This document shows positions 1 through 15,500 of a stretch of 64,000 nt of DNA, piece after piece. A program made the position numbers and the translations under genes. Positions within the stretch are counted from its first letter, which is position 1, and each line of letters begins with the position of its first letter. The stretch spans positions 682,001 through 746,000 of the forward strand of contig JAMKCF010000016.1 of assembly GCA_023634235.1 (NCBI GenBank), read 5' to 3'. The notes below the pieces were generated by a model, which saw only the letters and a list, made by a program, of their open reading frames with translations, was not told where the DNA came from and searched no databases. Source of the DNA: Pisaster brevispinus. Taxonomy: Eukaryota > Echinodermata > Asteroidea > Forcipulatida > Asteriidae.

Positions 1-235
1 ATGACTGAAAGACTATTAGCCAGACTGCAATATAATATAATATGGTGTGTGCGCTACACAGTACACCGTCAACCCTCCTACAGTCTGACCATTTAAATCA
101 TCCACTGTGGTTTTGAATGAATGAGAAACTACGCCAGCCTGCAATACAATATCATGTAGTGCATACACAGTACACACCTGTGCACAGTTGTGCCACCCTA
201 CAAATCCTGTGCATTGGAATGGTTTTAATGATTGG
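1..235. repeat. Diverged tandem duplication, period about 120 bp
   Basis: Two similar blocks follow each other (about 1-118 and 120-235). Both share the order CCAG-CTGCAAT-ACAAT, then ACACAGTACAC, then a CCACTGTGG or CATTGGAATGG-like end and GTTTT-AATGA. Divergence is high, so this is an old duplication. It lies in the IGSF9-like intron after exon 13. No coding signal was seen. Confidence 0.45.
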
Positions 236-283
236 TCAACTCACTGAAAGTGTTGCCAAAAGTAGCAGGGTTTAAAAACACAA

Positions 284-386
284 CATGAATACATGAATAC
301 ATGAATACATGAACACACGAATACACGAATACATGAATACACGAATACACGAATACACAAATACACAAATACATGAATACATGAAT
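284..386. repeat. 8-bp microsatellite (ATGAATAC)n
   Basis: About 13 near-perfect copies of ATGAATAC, with ACGAATAC and ACAAATAC variants. It sits just inside the intron after exon 13 of the IGSF9-like gene, about 14 bases from the splice donor at 399. Confidence 0.9.
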
Positions 387-399
387 AGCTAATACTTAC

Positions 400-576
400 T
401 AAACAAAGCTATTCTTTTCCTCTTTTTGCGTCGATGTGATATACAGATAGCAATCAGACTCACTAGAAGAGTAACGACAAGGAAACACACTGCTGCTATG
501 ACACCAGCTACTATACCTGGTTCCCCGTACTGTGGGATATTTACAGTTGGGCTTGGTGGGATGTAGGCAGCGATAC
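400..576 (-). CDS. IGSF9: IGSF9-like exon 13: transmembrane segment
   Basis: Encodes a short proline-rich stem, the hydrophobic segment IVAGVIAAVCFLVVTLLVSL continuing to ICI, and the basic stop-transfer HRRKKRKR. Donor TTTA|GTAAGT at 399 is strong, so reading past it to the in-frame stop at 389 is not favoured. The next exon (cytoplasmic tail) must lie left of the window. Confidence 0.88.
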
Positions 577-3500
577 CTGTACATGGGAAAGGCATTCTAG
601 TTAAGGTTTCACACTCATTTGTTTTGTACAGAAAGCAAATTTGTTCCCAGATTAAAAGTACATTTTTAAAAATTGTTCACGATCATTTGTCTTATCTTTA
701 ATAAAAAAAACATATTTGCTAGAAGGGGACCAGTTACAAATTGTTATTAAAATGGCTTGAAAAATCTATCCAAATCTATACCATTTGTATAAGTATAGGT
801 CAGCCCTTGCACTCAATAATATTTTTCTACTTTTTTCAAAGGGCCAATTATCTGCCTGTGTTCTACAAAGCAACATTTTTTATAAACGCTAAGTGAATTA
901 GTGGGCTTTGAAATTGCTCCCTGGTATCCCACATACCTCCTGTGAATCCGGCTACTACCTCGCTAGGAGAGCTATACAAAGCTGGTGTGAACGCAAACAT
1001 CCGAAACTGGTACGTCGTATTTGCCTGTAGTTTACCTAGGACCTTATTTGAGTGGTCCCCATCAACTCGATCGTAAAGAACGACCCATGGACCATGAAGC
1101 CTGTACTCAATTGAGTAGTGGTCGACAAAATGACCCCAGACGGCTGGTGGGTACCAGGCAAGGATAAGGCCCTCTTGTGACGGAGTGATGGTAAGGTTTT
1201 GTGGAGGTGAAGGAGTTAACCCTATAAATAGTCAAACAAAAGCAAATTATAAAAAAATTGTTTTATGAAGATTTGTTTTTTAATGAAAAAAAAAACACCA
1301 AAAGATATTGGAAACTTACCATAAAATATTGGAATGACTGTTTTGCCAGTTTCATCTGTTGGTGACACAACATCTTCAGGATCTGTACAAAAGTGAACCA
1401 AATAAACAAAAGTCAGACAGGATATTTTTAAAAATTATTTATATCTGGTTCATTTAGAGCAACAAGTACAAATTTATGACGAGCAGAAAATGAAGAAATG
1501 TTCAATGCTGGTCATTATGATTGAGCTTGAAACTTAACCATAATATGCTTCTCTTCACCTAGGTGTATACAATTTTCACAGTACCTTTTGTTTGGGCAGT
1601 GACAACATCACTAAGATCACTGTCTCCAAGCTGGTTACTGGCAACCACCCCAAACTGGTAGTCTGTGCTGGGCTCCAAGCCGCTGATAAGTTGAAAGTTG
1701 ACTCTTTCAGGGATGTTACGAAGATTCAACCAATCAGAATCTGCTTTACCTTGACGATACCTACAATTAGAGAGAAAAAATAACAAGAAGAACTACCCTT
1801 AAATTTCATTTCATTCAAGTGTTTCACAAGATTTCAATTTCTGCACTTGTTAACAATAGACAGCATGAAAACAACTAAATAGAACAATAAGGTGTGATTG
1901 GAATTTATGAGGAATAAACATTGTTAACAAAATTGCTTTAGACCTGCCCTTGTAAGAGGCAGGGATAATTTAGAAAAGCACTAAACATTAATTTTCAAGA
2001 CACAGGTAAATATAAGAACCTAAAAGTTTAAAAGTGACCCTAAAATATGCAAATTTATTCAACATTGAGTGAAAATCAAACCTATAACATGTAGTTAACT
2101 GTGAGGATCTTTATTTTGTTGGAAATGATCTCAAACAAAAAACCAGGGAAGAAATTTTCCAAATGTGAACATTCCTGAAAATTGCTTGCAAGCCCAGGTT
2201 CCAACTCTCTTGCCCTCGAATCTCCCAGATATTACAATTTAGGAGACGGACTCTGTGCATCACCAGAAATACAAAACTACAGGTTTGGACACAACGTGGA
2301 CTATGTCTTTCTTCCTTTGGTGACTGCTTTACTTCTTTCAAGAATATTGGAAGGCTGCAGGAGCTAAAAAAAAAAATCCTTACATCAGTAAAAAAAGAAC
2401 CATGAAAAATCACATGCCTGAAAAGCTGGTCTAAACTGAATTAATTTCAATAATTCTTACCACACGTTGAATGTTTGTGTGAAGCCACCACTGTAAGCTG
2501 GTTGCCAGGAAACATGGGCTGAACTGATGGTAGTTACCACGGTAACATTGAATGGTTTATGAGGGGATGTAACTAAAAAGAAAAATAACAGAAAGAAAAT
2601 TCGAATAAAAAAAACCCTCCCAAAACTACGGAGGATTGATTTCCAAAAACTCATGTTTGGAAAATGGTGTACAAACCTGAGTATAAAATCATTGAAGCTG
2701 CTTCGAACCATAGTCTAGGTGCACAGAAAATTGTGCTTAATATATAGATACAGGTTACCAGCCAAACTGACACATAACTCACATTTGAAAATAACTGGTT
2801 CCAAGATAATTTTGTCTGAGAAATATTTTTTGCAAGAAGCATTAATAGGTATGCATTTGGAGTTACATTATGGTTGCCTGAAGAATATTTATGAAATTAT
2901 CCTCAGATTTCAGCTTTCAATTTGGCAAAATGAAATACATAAAATGAAAAAGGGCAAGTATCACGTGTAGTGAACTTCTTTTGGAATCTTAGTTTTCCAT
3001 TTGCTTTTTTCAGGTCAAGGAAACTTAAATCACCATGATGTTGCGCCAGTAGGTTGCACTCAATCTCTGCTCTACATTGCTTGTCATTTACCATGTTTTT
3101 GCTCAGCTGTCATACTCCGAGTGCCTACCTGTATCTACTCTATTGACAGAGATTCTACTGGACTAGTTTCGAGGAAATTTGATTCCGAATTCTGGTGACT
3201 ATTTTCAGTTTCATTTTCAGTCTTCTGAAATCCCCTTGGGACTATCAGCAGCCATTTTCCACAGGGGCCCTACAAGCACCCATCTTCTTTTGTCTTTTCA
3301 CGGATGGCCAGTTCTAGATGCTGCACCTTAATGGCTGTACTGCTCATCCCATTGTTGTCACTGTCCACTCCACTCCACTACAATAGCCAAGATCTCCACA
3401 ACATCCGCAACCACAATGACAGGGTACCACTCAGTGTGTTCCACAAACTTAAAGAAATTGGTATCTGTGCTGTAAAACCCACACGCCGGGGGCACAGATC

Positions 3501-6500
3501 ATGGGCCAAGCAACACAAAAGATCAATTCCTGTGTTAGCATCATCATGTACTAAACCAGATAGTAAAAGTCATTCGGGACAAGATGGTTCCAATCCAACA
3601 AACCTTGTGCATATCTCAACCGACATCATGCCCTCATCTGGCTGCAATTTTGCTCTTTGGAATGCCCGGTCAATAAAACGTAAGACCTCTATGATTTATG
3701 ACATGATCACTTCCAACAGTATTGATATTTGTGCCATCACTGAAACCTGGTTGAGTGGTGACCATCGCGATCATCATTCTCTCGCTGAACTAAATAACAC
3801 TCTCCCTAACTTTCAGTTTCACCACATACCCCGCAGGAACAGGGCTGGTGGAGGGGTTCTTGTATGCCTAAAAAAGGGTTTTCATGTTCGTCAGCATGAG
3901 ATAGCAGAACAAGATGCCTTCGAATATATTGACTTGTCCATCACTTCACCTTCTAACGCACGTCTCCGACTCTTAGTTGTGTACAGACCTCAGAGATTAT
4001 TGAATAAGAAGCCCTCAGCTGCACTTTTCATGCAAGAATTTTCTACCTTACTTGAGCAAGTTGTATCTGATGCCAACCGCATAATGATAGCAGGGGACTT
4101 CAATTTCCATATTGACAACCAATCTGATAGAGAGGCGTCATCTTTTTGTGACCTTTATGATTCATCGGGTCTGAAACAGCTCGTCTCAGGTCCAACACAT
4201 CGTGACGGTCATACTTTAGATCTTCTTCTGACAAGGTCTTCAGATAATTTCATCTCACAAGTGACCACAACTGATTACATGCCTTCTGACCATGCTTGTG
4301 TCATTTGTAAGTTACGCATTGGTCGGCCTGCTGCAGTTAGTGTTGATATCCAAATGCGCAAACTCCATGACATTGACTTGGATGCCTTTCGTCAGGATAT
4401 CTTGAATTCGCCTATGTGCATATCCCCTTCAAAAGACCTAGAAACACTGGTTCATCAGTATGAGCTGACCCTCAGGGATTTGCTTGATCAGCACGCACCC
4501 CTACTCAAACGCACCATCAGAGCCCGTCCTCATGCCCCCTGGTTTAACAGTAACATCTGTTCGGCCAGACGGGAGTTGCGTCGTCATGAGCGACGTTGGA
4601 ATTCTTCAAAGCTGGAGGTTCATAGACAGATTTTCAAAGAACAGTGTTCTCGCTACAACCAACTGGTTTCTGCTGCAAAGGTTAAATACCATAGGAGCCA
4701 ACTGGAGAACTGTGACTCCAAACGCCTGTTTCAAGTTATTGATAAGCTGAGTGCCCCAACATCATCATCGAGAATTCTCCCCTCTAACTCAACGTCCGAA
4801 CTGACAGCTAGTCGCTTCGCTGACTTTTTCTCAGAAAAAATTCAAACTCTGAGGACAGAACTTGACAACTCAGTCACAGATATTGCTCCCGACAATGATC
4901 GCTGCCTGAGTGCATCATTTCACCAATTTAGGGCAGTACCTGAAAATTCAGTGAGACAAATCATGATGAGTTCCCCATCGAAATCATGCAGACTGGATCC
5001 TGTGCCTACCTGGTTGCTAAAACAATGTCTGGATGAGCTCACTCCAACCATAACCAACATTATCAATTCCAGCTTCCAAAATGGTTGTATCTCCAATGCA
5101 TTAAAGTTTGCCAACATTACCCCACTTATTAAAAAGCAGAATCTGGATCCTGACAGTTTGAAGAACTACAGACCAATTGCTAACTTGACTTTCCTGGGGA
5201 AAACCATCGAGCGTGCTGCTGCTTCACAAATACAATGCTATCTGGCTACTAACAATCTGGCAGGTGAAATGCAGTCAGCTTACCGTAAACACTGTAGTGT
5301 TGAAACAGCTCTTCTACACGTTTACAATGATCTGCTGCTTGCTGCTGATGAAGGACACGAAGCCATTCTTGTGCTCCTTGATTACACAGCAGCTTTTGAC
5401 ACGATTGACCATCATATCATGCTACAACGCTTACGTCATCGTTATGGTATCACTGACTCTGCCTTGGATTGGTTCGATTCATATTTTACAAATCGCCAAC
5501 AGTCTGTGCTCATCAACAATTTTGCTTCTCCATCTCATGATGTCAGTACCGGTGTACCACAGGGGTCTGTTTTAGGCCCATTGTGCTTTTCAATGTACAC
5601 ATCCCCACTGGAAGATCTCATAAAATCATATGATGTCAGCTGTATGGTGTACGCTGATGACATCCAGCTTTACGTCACTATGACAGAAGAGCAGCGTCCT
5701 GACGTCATTCATCGATTGGAGTCATGCCTTTCACACATCAAGTCTTGGTCAACAGCCAATAAACTGAAATTGAATGATGACAAAACCAAAGTCATCCACA
5801 TCACCTCCAAATTTAGACATCATTCTCCAATTAATAGCATTTGCATCGGCGACTCCTATAGAAAACCTGTCACTAGCGCCCGTGACCTTGGAACCATTGT
5901 CACATCAAACCTACGAATGCAGAATCATGTCAACAACATTTGCCGCTCTTCATATTTAGCTCTTCACAAGATTGGAAAGATCCGGAAAGTGCTTGACCAA
6001 CAAATGACAGAGAAACTGGTCCATGCTTTCATCTCGTGTCGCCTCGATTTTTGCAATAGTCTACTGCACTGCATCCCTGAATCACAAACCGCAAAACTAC
6101 AACGTATTCAGAATGCTGCCGCCAGACTTGTTACACGCTCATCGTCACGGCAGCATATAACTCCTATTCTTCGCACCCTCCACTGGTTACCTGTCAAAAG
6201 GCGCATCGTTTTCAAAATTCTACTCCTCACATACAAATGCATCCATGGCTCAGCACCAGCATACCTTCGGGAACTCATTCAAGTGTATCAACCACTACGC
6301 ACCCTCCGTTCTAGCTCAACATTGCTGCTCAATACACCGGTCACTCACACTAAGACTTACGGACATCGGTCATTCATGCATTCATCACCTTCTCTTTGGA
6401 ACTCTCTTCCTCATAACATCAGAACTGCAAGAACTCAGATTGTATTTAAATCGCTCCTTAAGAGTTACCTGCTTGTTTAATTGCCTGTATGCTTGTTTGA

Positions 6501-9500
6501 TTGCTTTTATTGTTGTGAAGCGCATCGAGACTTTGGTGTGATGCGCTATATAAGTACTGTGTTATTATTATTATTATTATTAAATCACAAGGTTTAACAC
6601 AGCAATATGAACAAGACTTGCATAGTCTAGAGGACAAAACACACACTTTTTTTTCATGTTCCCAAAAGTGTGACCTTGATGACATTTTCACAGGTTGGTT
6701 TTCTGATGTCTTTATTAAGATCTAGAGGGTTGCTAGCTCTTCTAAAAAACACTGATGATGTCTCATAAATTTTAGGGAGTCAGCCATGCTAAGGGACTTA
6801 GGCTCCAGCTCAAGGCTCTGTTTGTTTTTGAAGCACTGTGCAGGATGCACACTACTCCAAAATGATGATGGAGCCCAGGCTGGAGCAGGAGACTAGACCA
6901 ACATGTAGGTTTGGGACAAGCCCTTAGGTAGCAATGATGTGTACTTTGTTTCATGAAAACAAGAACCACTAGCAGTGAAGTACAGTTAAACTTGACCTGT
7001 GCAACAGCAGACAGAGAAGCTGGATGACTGTATGTCAGAGCTATGTTCATAATGTTTGTACAGTAGATACAACTATTTTATCTTTGATTGCATTGCCAAA
7101 GTACACGCTTTTATCTCATTTGAGGAGTATAATTAATAACACACACTCAAAGAAAAACCAAGTTAGAATTTGATGATTAATGTGTATGACTCAGAGATTA
7201 TGGTATTCTGCCGACAGCTAGACTTGTCCAAATACTGAGAAAAAAAAGCGACTGACTCTATTCAGAGTCAACACTTTGTTTGTCTTTCTTCTATGGCTGC
7301 CTTGCCAGTTAGATTAGATTTTATATAAAGGTAGGGTTAGAGGCGTCTGTCTCCTGAGGAAATGAAAATATTACCGATGCCAGCAGGGATAGGCCTATAT
7401 GTAATAAGTAAGTTTTAGTTCTCTTTTGGCTGGACAGACATATCTCCGCACTGTGGTTTGGGCACTGCCCTGGTGACCAGCCTTGTTCCTTTTTCTTTCA
7501 TTCTGTGCTTTTTAAAATGTGTCATGCCATTTGGAACATTTTTATGAAAGGGGGTGCAATATCAATTTAATTATTAACACCTTTTTCAAACAGAGATCTT
7601 TACATGGTGTAACTGTAAGATAAACACACTAAGCTTGATATTGGTTTACTAAGTACCACTACAGTACATGCTTAGATAAGACATGCAAACAATTAGGCCA
7701 GGGAAAGAGGGGGATTATTTCTGGTAAAAAAAGAAGTGGTGAGATTTTATTTCTTTCTGGGGGGGGGGGGGATTGGTCCAGAAACTTACACTCTACTATA
7801 AGCTGTGTTGTGCTGATGATCGTAGCGATCTCATTGGCTGCTAGGCATTGATATATCCCATGATCCTCTTTGGTCAGTCCACGAATCATCAGATTGGTCT
7901 GAGAAATGGTCGTTCGAAATGGAGCTAGTTTACCATCCACCTGAACAAAACCAAAATAAAAAGGGCAGCTTTACCAACAGGAGAAAACTCAATGTTTTAG
8001 AGTTGGAATTTCAACAGCGTTAGAGCCAAGTCAAATAGGCAATTTACAGGCAAACAATTCCTGGATATTCTCCAAGAATTCAACATTCATATTTTGATTT
8101 TCACATAATTTTTTGAAGGATAGAGACAGACGTTTTAGAGAATGTCTCTTGTGCTTCAGAATATCATGTTTTTGACAGAATGATGTGATGAATAAAGTAC
8201 TGGTCGTTTGTTAATATTCAGTTGTTTATGTAACATTTAGGATACACCCACAGCATTCCTACTTGTTCTAAAAATAGTCTCTACAAATTTCAGCAGGGTG
8301 CAGACAAAATGTACACCAGCATTCTTCCAATGTACCACCTCATCCACTAAAAACATTTTTATATATTTATTAATGTCCCAATGTTTTGACCCTAGCAGAG
8401 TCTTTCTATACTAACTATTGTTTGCATTTATACAAAAGGTCCTTTAGTTTGGTAAGCAGTTTGCAACAGTTAATTCTATTTTCTCACTTTTTGAAAATTT
8501 AGTGAGGTGCCAATATTGCTCCAAAGAAAAACTACAGTCGTAAACTTGCGGTTACAACCTTGTATTCAACTCTGGTGGGAGAAGTGTCAGCTCCGAGAAG
8601 AGCAGGTGTTCCATCACTTCTCCCAAGTTTACTACAATCGTTTTTCTTATAAACCACACCATGCAAAGATTCAAACATCGCTTAAATTGCTCAAAATTTG
8701 TTGGTTGGGTTGAACAGAATTGATCAAACTGAAGCAAAACTTGAGGGCATTTTTTAATATTTGAAAGCAGTGAAGGTTTACCTTTGTCCATGTGATAGTT
8801 GGGCTTGGCTCGCCAACTGCAGAACATGGCAGGGTAACATCGCCACCCAGTGTACGTTCATAAACCACCTTAGGTCTAACAACAAACGTTGGCGGATCTG
8901 AAAAAGGCAAACAATTTTATTAATGACATTTATCCTCAGGTATTTGTAGAGCGCCATCATCCTAGTAGCCTATTTCGAGGCACTTAGCAAAGTGAAGAAA
9001 GAACTACAACAAAATAATTCACGGAAATTCATGTGGAGATGACAAGTTCAATGGACTTAATGTAAGCAGATTCGAGGAGATGAGTCTAAGCTGGCTTTTG
9101 AAGATCTGTTTTTTTTGTAAGGAGTCAAGTGTACGGAGTTGATAGGGGATATCATTCCATAGCTTAGGTGCACATGAAACAAAGATTCTATCACCTGATG
9201 AAGAATGAGACGGTCAGGTTGGTGTAGTGGTATCTTGCCTTGCCTTTCACCTCTGGGACCCCGGTTCAAATCCCACCGGGGGCACTATGTGGATTGGGTT
9301 TTCAGTCCCTGCCTGATTGCGTGGGTTTCCCTGGAGTAATTCTCTGGGGTTTTCCTCCCACATCTAAAACTGAAACTTCCTTCATTGTCTTCTCTCCATT
9401 GGGTTCTTGGCTAGTATAGTGATTTTATAGTTCGCTTTTCTGAGAGTCCTTGGCTTCACAACCAGAGTCAATAAATGAAATGAAATGAGACCTAGGAATG

Positions 9501-12500
9501 TTCAACAGTAGTTTGTTTGAAGATCTCAAATTGGGCCGAGGATGATATTTACACAACATATCTCTTACATGTATAAACACTGGGGTTACACCATGTAGGT
9601 GTTCTCATTACACCTCAACAGTTAGATAAATTTATAATACTATAAATTTAGTCATCATCCACTCACCTTTAACTGTCAGTAGGGTTGCTGTTGACACCCC
9701 TGCTGTACCAAACTTATTGTAAGGAGCGCAGGTATAAGACCCACCATCATTAAACTCAGTGTCTATGATGGTTAAACTGCCCTCGTTTGATATGCGATAT
9801 CTAAAAACAAAGCACGATAGGAACAAATTGAATTCAAGAGTTCTGTGGCATTCCATTTTCTAGTTTTCATAATTGTTTTAATAAACTTATGGAAATGTCA
9901 TTGAATTCAGGGGTTGTATTATTCAAAACAAGCAGCAAATAGACAGTTCTCAATAGACGCCATCTTTACGGGCAAGTTGCAATTTGGCTTGCAGGTGCAT
10001 CAAGGGCTCAAATCGCATTTTTTGTTAATCAATCGTACAATGAGTTTTGTGAAATGTGTGCGTGCTGCACGCCGTACTCACATGTAATGCATGACTGGGT
10101 TTTCCAAATAAGTCCAAATTGTATGGTACATGTAAAATGGTATTTTGGCCCGCAACCTGATACTGGTAAGCATATTTTTGTTGTGCTTAGCTACCTTTTG
10201 TGCTTAAACAGAGGTCCTGAGCACAACTCACCTATTTGATGGCAGTTGATTGATCTCAGCACCTGCTTTGTACCATTTAACATTAAGGACAGGTGGATCG
10301 GCATCAGCTGTGCATGATAGAGTCACATCAAGCCCTCTAGATATGTAGGCATTGGCAGGCATGCCCACAACATAAGCAGCATCTGAAATAAGACAACATT
10401 TGTCAGCTCTATTGAATCCATCCTTGATGATGAGAGGGTTTAAGATACATACATGTAACTGCTGATTTATGAAGGATAACTTCATTCTTATCCAATAGTA
10501 GTCAATAAACACACCTACAACCAACCTGGGATCATGTTTGAAAGAAAACAATAAGTATGATTTTAAGTTTTCTTTAAAACAGTTCTTGTTTTGATGTGTC
10601 ATGTAGTGGTGTTATTTGTCCCCTTATATATGTTGATGTAGATTGTATAGCGTACTCCTTTTTTGTAAAGCGCTTAGAGAATTAAGTGTTAATTATTATG
10701 CGCTACATAAACCGAATGTTATTATTATTATTATAGAGTGTTCGAGCAGAAACACAAGTCATTTTGTTTTGGCAAATCAATTTTGTTCACGCCCAACAAT
10801 ATTCAGACGGACACAATTCTTCCGACAATGAGTACTTACATTGCACATCCAGGTACCCTCTTGCCACCGGGGGTACCCCTAACCCATTAGTTGGGCTACA
10901 TGAATACCAGCCTTCATCCTCTGGGCGTACCCCCTGAACCATCAGACCCCTCTCTGGGAGTAAGGCATATCTCCCTGCTAGACTGGGTACAGTCTCAATG
11001 AGTTCATCTTGGTAGTACCAGCGTTGTGTGATATTACTGGGCGAGGCCTCGGCTTCACATTCCAAGATGGCCGTTTCATCTCTAATTACTGTTATATTGT
11101 GTGGTGGGATGAATATAAATGGTGCACCTGTGAACAAGAACAAAGAAAACAGTCAGACTCATCTGAACTAAAACATTTACCTTGTAAACCACCCCCCCCC
11201 CCCCAAAGAAAAGGTAGACTGTGTGAATATCAGCCCTAGTGCTTCATCAGTGAAGTGGAAAGGAGATTTTCATTTTCGAAAAGGGTACTACTTTTGGAAT
11301 ATTTTGAAGTCTGTGGAAATCTTTTGAAAATGTATTTCAGCTCTTGGTCTTGGTGCCCCTTTGACTTTCAAAGTGAAGGGGGCAACAATGCAAGAGCTGA
11401 GGGCACTGAAGGTTAAGGGCATCCTGGGCATCTGTGTAAATCAAGACCTTCTTCATGAAGGCCTTCCAAGTGTTCTAGATAAAAACATTTCTGTTTCTAA
11501 ACAAGATTTATGAACTCTTTCAAGCTCCCTTGACCAAACTGTTGGACTCAGAGTAAGGTGGTAAGGTGGTAAGGTGCCTGATCCCATGTTAAGCATTATC
11601 AGTTTACAAGTGTAGTTCTCAGTCCAACAGAACCACACAAAGCATTGGATTTCAGTGGGTTGGGAATGGTTACTTTAATATTTTTTACCCACCATGAACT
11701 AGTAGTCTGACTGTGTGCTGAACTGCCCCCTCCTCACTCTCTGCTGTGCAAACGTACGTCCCTCCATCATGCTCTTGCACCCCTTCAAAGACAATGGAAC
11801 TGACGGTTGTTCGAATATGGTCACCTGCAATTGGTGCGCCATCTTTGAGCCAAGTCACTGTCGGTGTAGGGGTGCCCTTTGCTATGCATTGAAGTTCATT
11901 AGTTTTTCCTTGGTGGAATATGACAAGAGCTGGCGGAGTACTTAAAAATCTTGGTGGGCCTGAGAATTATAAAGAAAGAAACTTTTAATCAAGCTAGAAA
12001 GAATTTACTTGAAGCCTTGCTGAGCACTCACAAGGATGGTCTGAAAATACAATTGACGCTTTTTCTAAAAGAAATGAAAAAAGGCAGTGGCCTTCAACTT
12101 AATTCTACAATGACCCTAAAGACAAATTAACTTTAAATGAAGTAATTAACTTAAAAAAATAGTTTGTCCTCTGCCAAGTATGTGTTTAGTTAATGGATTT
12201 AGCCATGAAGTAATATCCAGATTTTTTTTTGACAATTTGTTTTGAGTTTTTAACCTTTAAGGACTGTCTTTTTATCTCACAAAATTTTTAGCAAATTGAC
12301 CAACCATTCAACTGCATGGTTTGTGTTTGGTAGCACTACTGTGCACAGAACTATGTAAGCCTAATGTACTGAGCTTACCACATTATATCATAACACTGAC
12401 TGCAGGCTAGCCTAGAATTCAAAACCGCAGCAATGGGTGATATTGAACAGAGCTGTTAGAGAGAGAGTTGCCACATTGAGGAACCAGTTTTCTCTGGACA

Positions 12501-15500
12501 CCATTTTCAGTCCAAATGTAACACAGTCTAGTCTATTTCTAGTCTACTCTAGCATGCCCAATGTGCGCAGATGCGTTTTTGAGACCCCCCCCCCAAAAAA
12601 AATTCTTCTAATCACAAGTTGTTGCAAGTCTTTCAATACACAGCTCTGATATCCCTGCTTGGTTTATAGCTCCATGGTCAGACGGTTTGTGAGAGTAGAT
12701 TTGAAGTGTTTTTCAAGGTGCTCAATTGTAAACATGTCAGGCCAACAAGTTCACACCTTAGAACAAGTAACACAACCCTTTACATAAACATAACACATTT
12801 TACCCTGTGCAATATGCCTTAAGTTGCATTTTCAATTTCACATCAGAGCAATTGCTGGTTCTGATGTTGGAACATTTCAGTATGGAGGACACTGTACAAT
12901 GTTCAGCCACACAGCTTTTGTCAGCTTGGCTTATACTCTAGATTATTAGTATCAAGTTATAGGTAACACAAGCACGCCCTAGGTTATGGAAACAAGAAAT
13001 TCAAAACCTAGTCAGTTGAGTTTTTGCCCACCCCTGAGGCCAACATACAGCAGCCTTGGCAAACAATTCCATAGAATTCGGAGTATTTTCTCAAAGACTT
13101 TCAGAATCTTTGCCCTTCGTTGAAAATGGGAAAATAAACCTGGATTTAAATGGCCATTCTTGACAGGAAACAAAATCCGAAGGAAAATCTTTTCTCATTA
13201 AAAAAAAACTTCCATTACCAACGTGCCAACTCCAACCATGTGACAAAAAACAACTTCCACAGAACTGTTAGCTTCACAATTCTTTTGAGCGAGGAAAAAA
13301 GCAGTACGAACTAATGACAGATTGAGTGTCTTTTGCAATTTGGCTCGTAGCGTGATTATAATACTAACAAGATTTTTTCAACCAAACTACCTTAGTTCCA
13401 AACAGTTTTGTAAGTTATGTACATTTGCTTATTTGTATGCTTAGCAGCAAATAATCTTGACATTGACATATCCCATTTGGAATAAATACATTTCAAAGAC
13501 ATTTAAACCGGTAAATTAGCTTTGCTAATATATTAACTATTATTCTGAATAGCGCCAAATGCACAATTGAGTTTTAAAGGAACCTTACAAGTTTTCTAAG
13601 AGCAGGAAAGTTTCAATTAGCAAGAACAGCTACAAATACAAAGTACACTGTAGTCCTGGTAACTTTTGCTTACTGAAGTCCTATAAGTACATTGTAGTTC
13701 TTGAAATTTTTGCTTACTGAAGTCCTGTAAGTTAGCAACTCTCTGACTCAACAAGTACAATGAAATGCAAACTTCTGCAGGCCTGGGTAGTGGCAGTTTA
13801 ACTTAATCCCCATTGTGGAAGTCTTGTACCCATACCCTAGCCTCAAGTACCAGGTCTTCATGATGTCTTTAATTCATAAAACCCCCAAGAAAAACACTTC
13901 AATTAAGGACCTCTCTTTGAGATTAATGTGTCAAGCCCTAGGGATGGGATTTGAAAGTGCAGCTTGCCAAGCATAAAAACGACCTTGTGTTTCTATAATC
14001 CCTGGTGACTTTAGTTGTACCATTCTAACCAAGCGAGGGAGCAAGCGTTGACACCATTGTGAGTGGCACACGGCCATTGGGACGGATTAGGTAACAGTTG
14101 GCTTTCAGCAACAAACTGGTTTTGTTTATTACTATGTTTCAATTGACCAATCAAATCAAATGTAGTGTTTTGACGGTTGGAAACAGTTTCAAAGTTGTTG
14201 TTTGCATTATTTTGAATTCAAATTTTTTTCGTTGTCAATTCATTCCTGTACAAGATTATTTTTAAAAACAAAAAGTAACCTGGTTTGGGGGCTTGGTGAA
14301 TGTTTACAGACATATGAAGTGAATGGCAACAGTGAATAAGATCTGCCCTTGATTATGATTATAGCCCCCCCCCCCTCTTAACCCACTTCTCCTCATCCCA
14401 TGCATTCTAAGTGTAATAACTGTCCAGACCAACACATAGCACATAAAACATCAACCTTCAAGACTGAAACTGAAACCCATTAGGATGGACAATAAAATAG
14501 ACCATTTGATTTAATGGGGGTGGGATGGGTTGTGTTAGGTAGAGTGGGTATAGTTAACCTAAACTACCCTCCATTCCTGGGCTGAATAAGGATAAGTAAG
14601 GGCTTTAGTCAAGGCCTTATATACATGTAACTCCACCCCTGATCAATTTAGGTCAGTAACAATGAATACATTCTTGCATCAAGGCACAGTAGCTGACAAT
14701 TTTGGTAATGCATCAGAGAGAAAGCTTTGTCATACTGTTGTGTCAAAAGCTGTATCTCCTAAAATGGCACTTACATTACATCTACCTGCGAGTTTACACA
14801 CGAAACAAGTACTGTGATACAATGTTTTTGAATGGAGCATTTTCGTGTGAGATACAACACTTTTGCTAAATTGATGATGCTTACACTGATCAACGACTTA
14901 AATTTAGTTGTCATTTTAGTAGTTCCATGTTCAAATGAAAAATTTTCTTCAACAAGCAATAATATTCAGAAACGACACAGGTGCATAAGAAAGCAATAAA
15001 GAATTTGGTTAATTTTGAAATGGAAAACACTGGATATGATAAATAGACAGTGAAAACAGTATAGCAATTAAGCTAATTAAACATAATTATGTGAAGAATT
15101 TGCCAGACAACCTTGGGTGATTTAGGATCCATCCTCATTCTATCAAAATCTAACACTGTTAGACTCTGAATGGGGCGGCTCGCCTAATCCCATGTAAAGA
15201 CTCATCAATTACTTGTGTAGTCCTTAGTCCAACAGAATAAAACAAAACTTGCTGTTGGTTTTTGATGGGTTCGTAGTGTTTTACTGTTCCAGGCAAAAGT
15301 ATGTAGTTTTCAAAATTTTGTAACAATTTGTTTAAACTTACCTATAACTGTGAGATGAATGAATGTTCCATTTCCGATTTCGTCATAGTTTCCATTTAGA
15401 ACGATCACCTGACATTCGTACATCCCATCATCCTCTGCTACTATGTCATCAATCTGAAGAGATAGATTGTCCAGAACACTAACTCTTCCTTGGTACTGGG

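Noticed and set aside
389..399. Reading IGSF9-like exon 13 through to the in-frame stop at 389 as the protein end
   Set aside because: A strong GTAAGT donor lies at 399, and IGSF9-family proteins have long cytoplasmic tails. A short-tail isoform remains possible.
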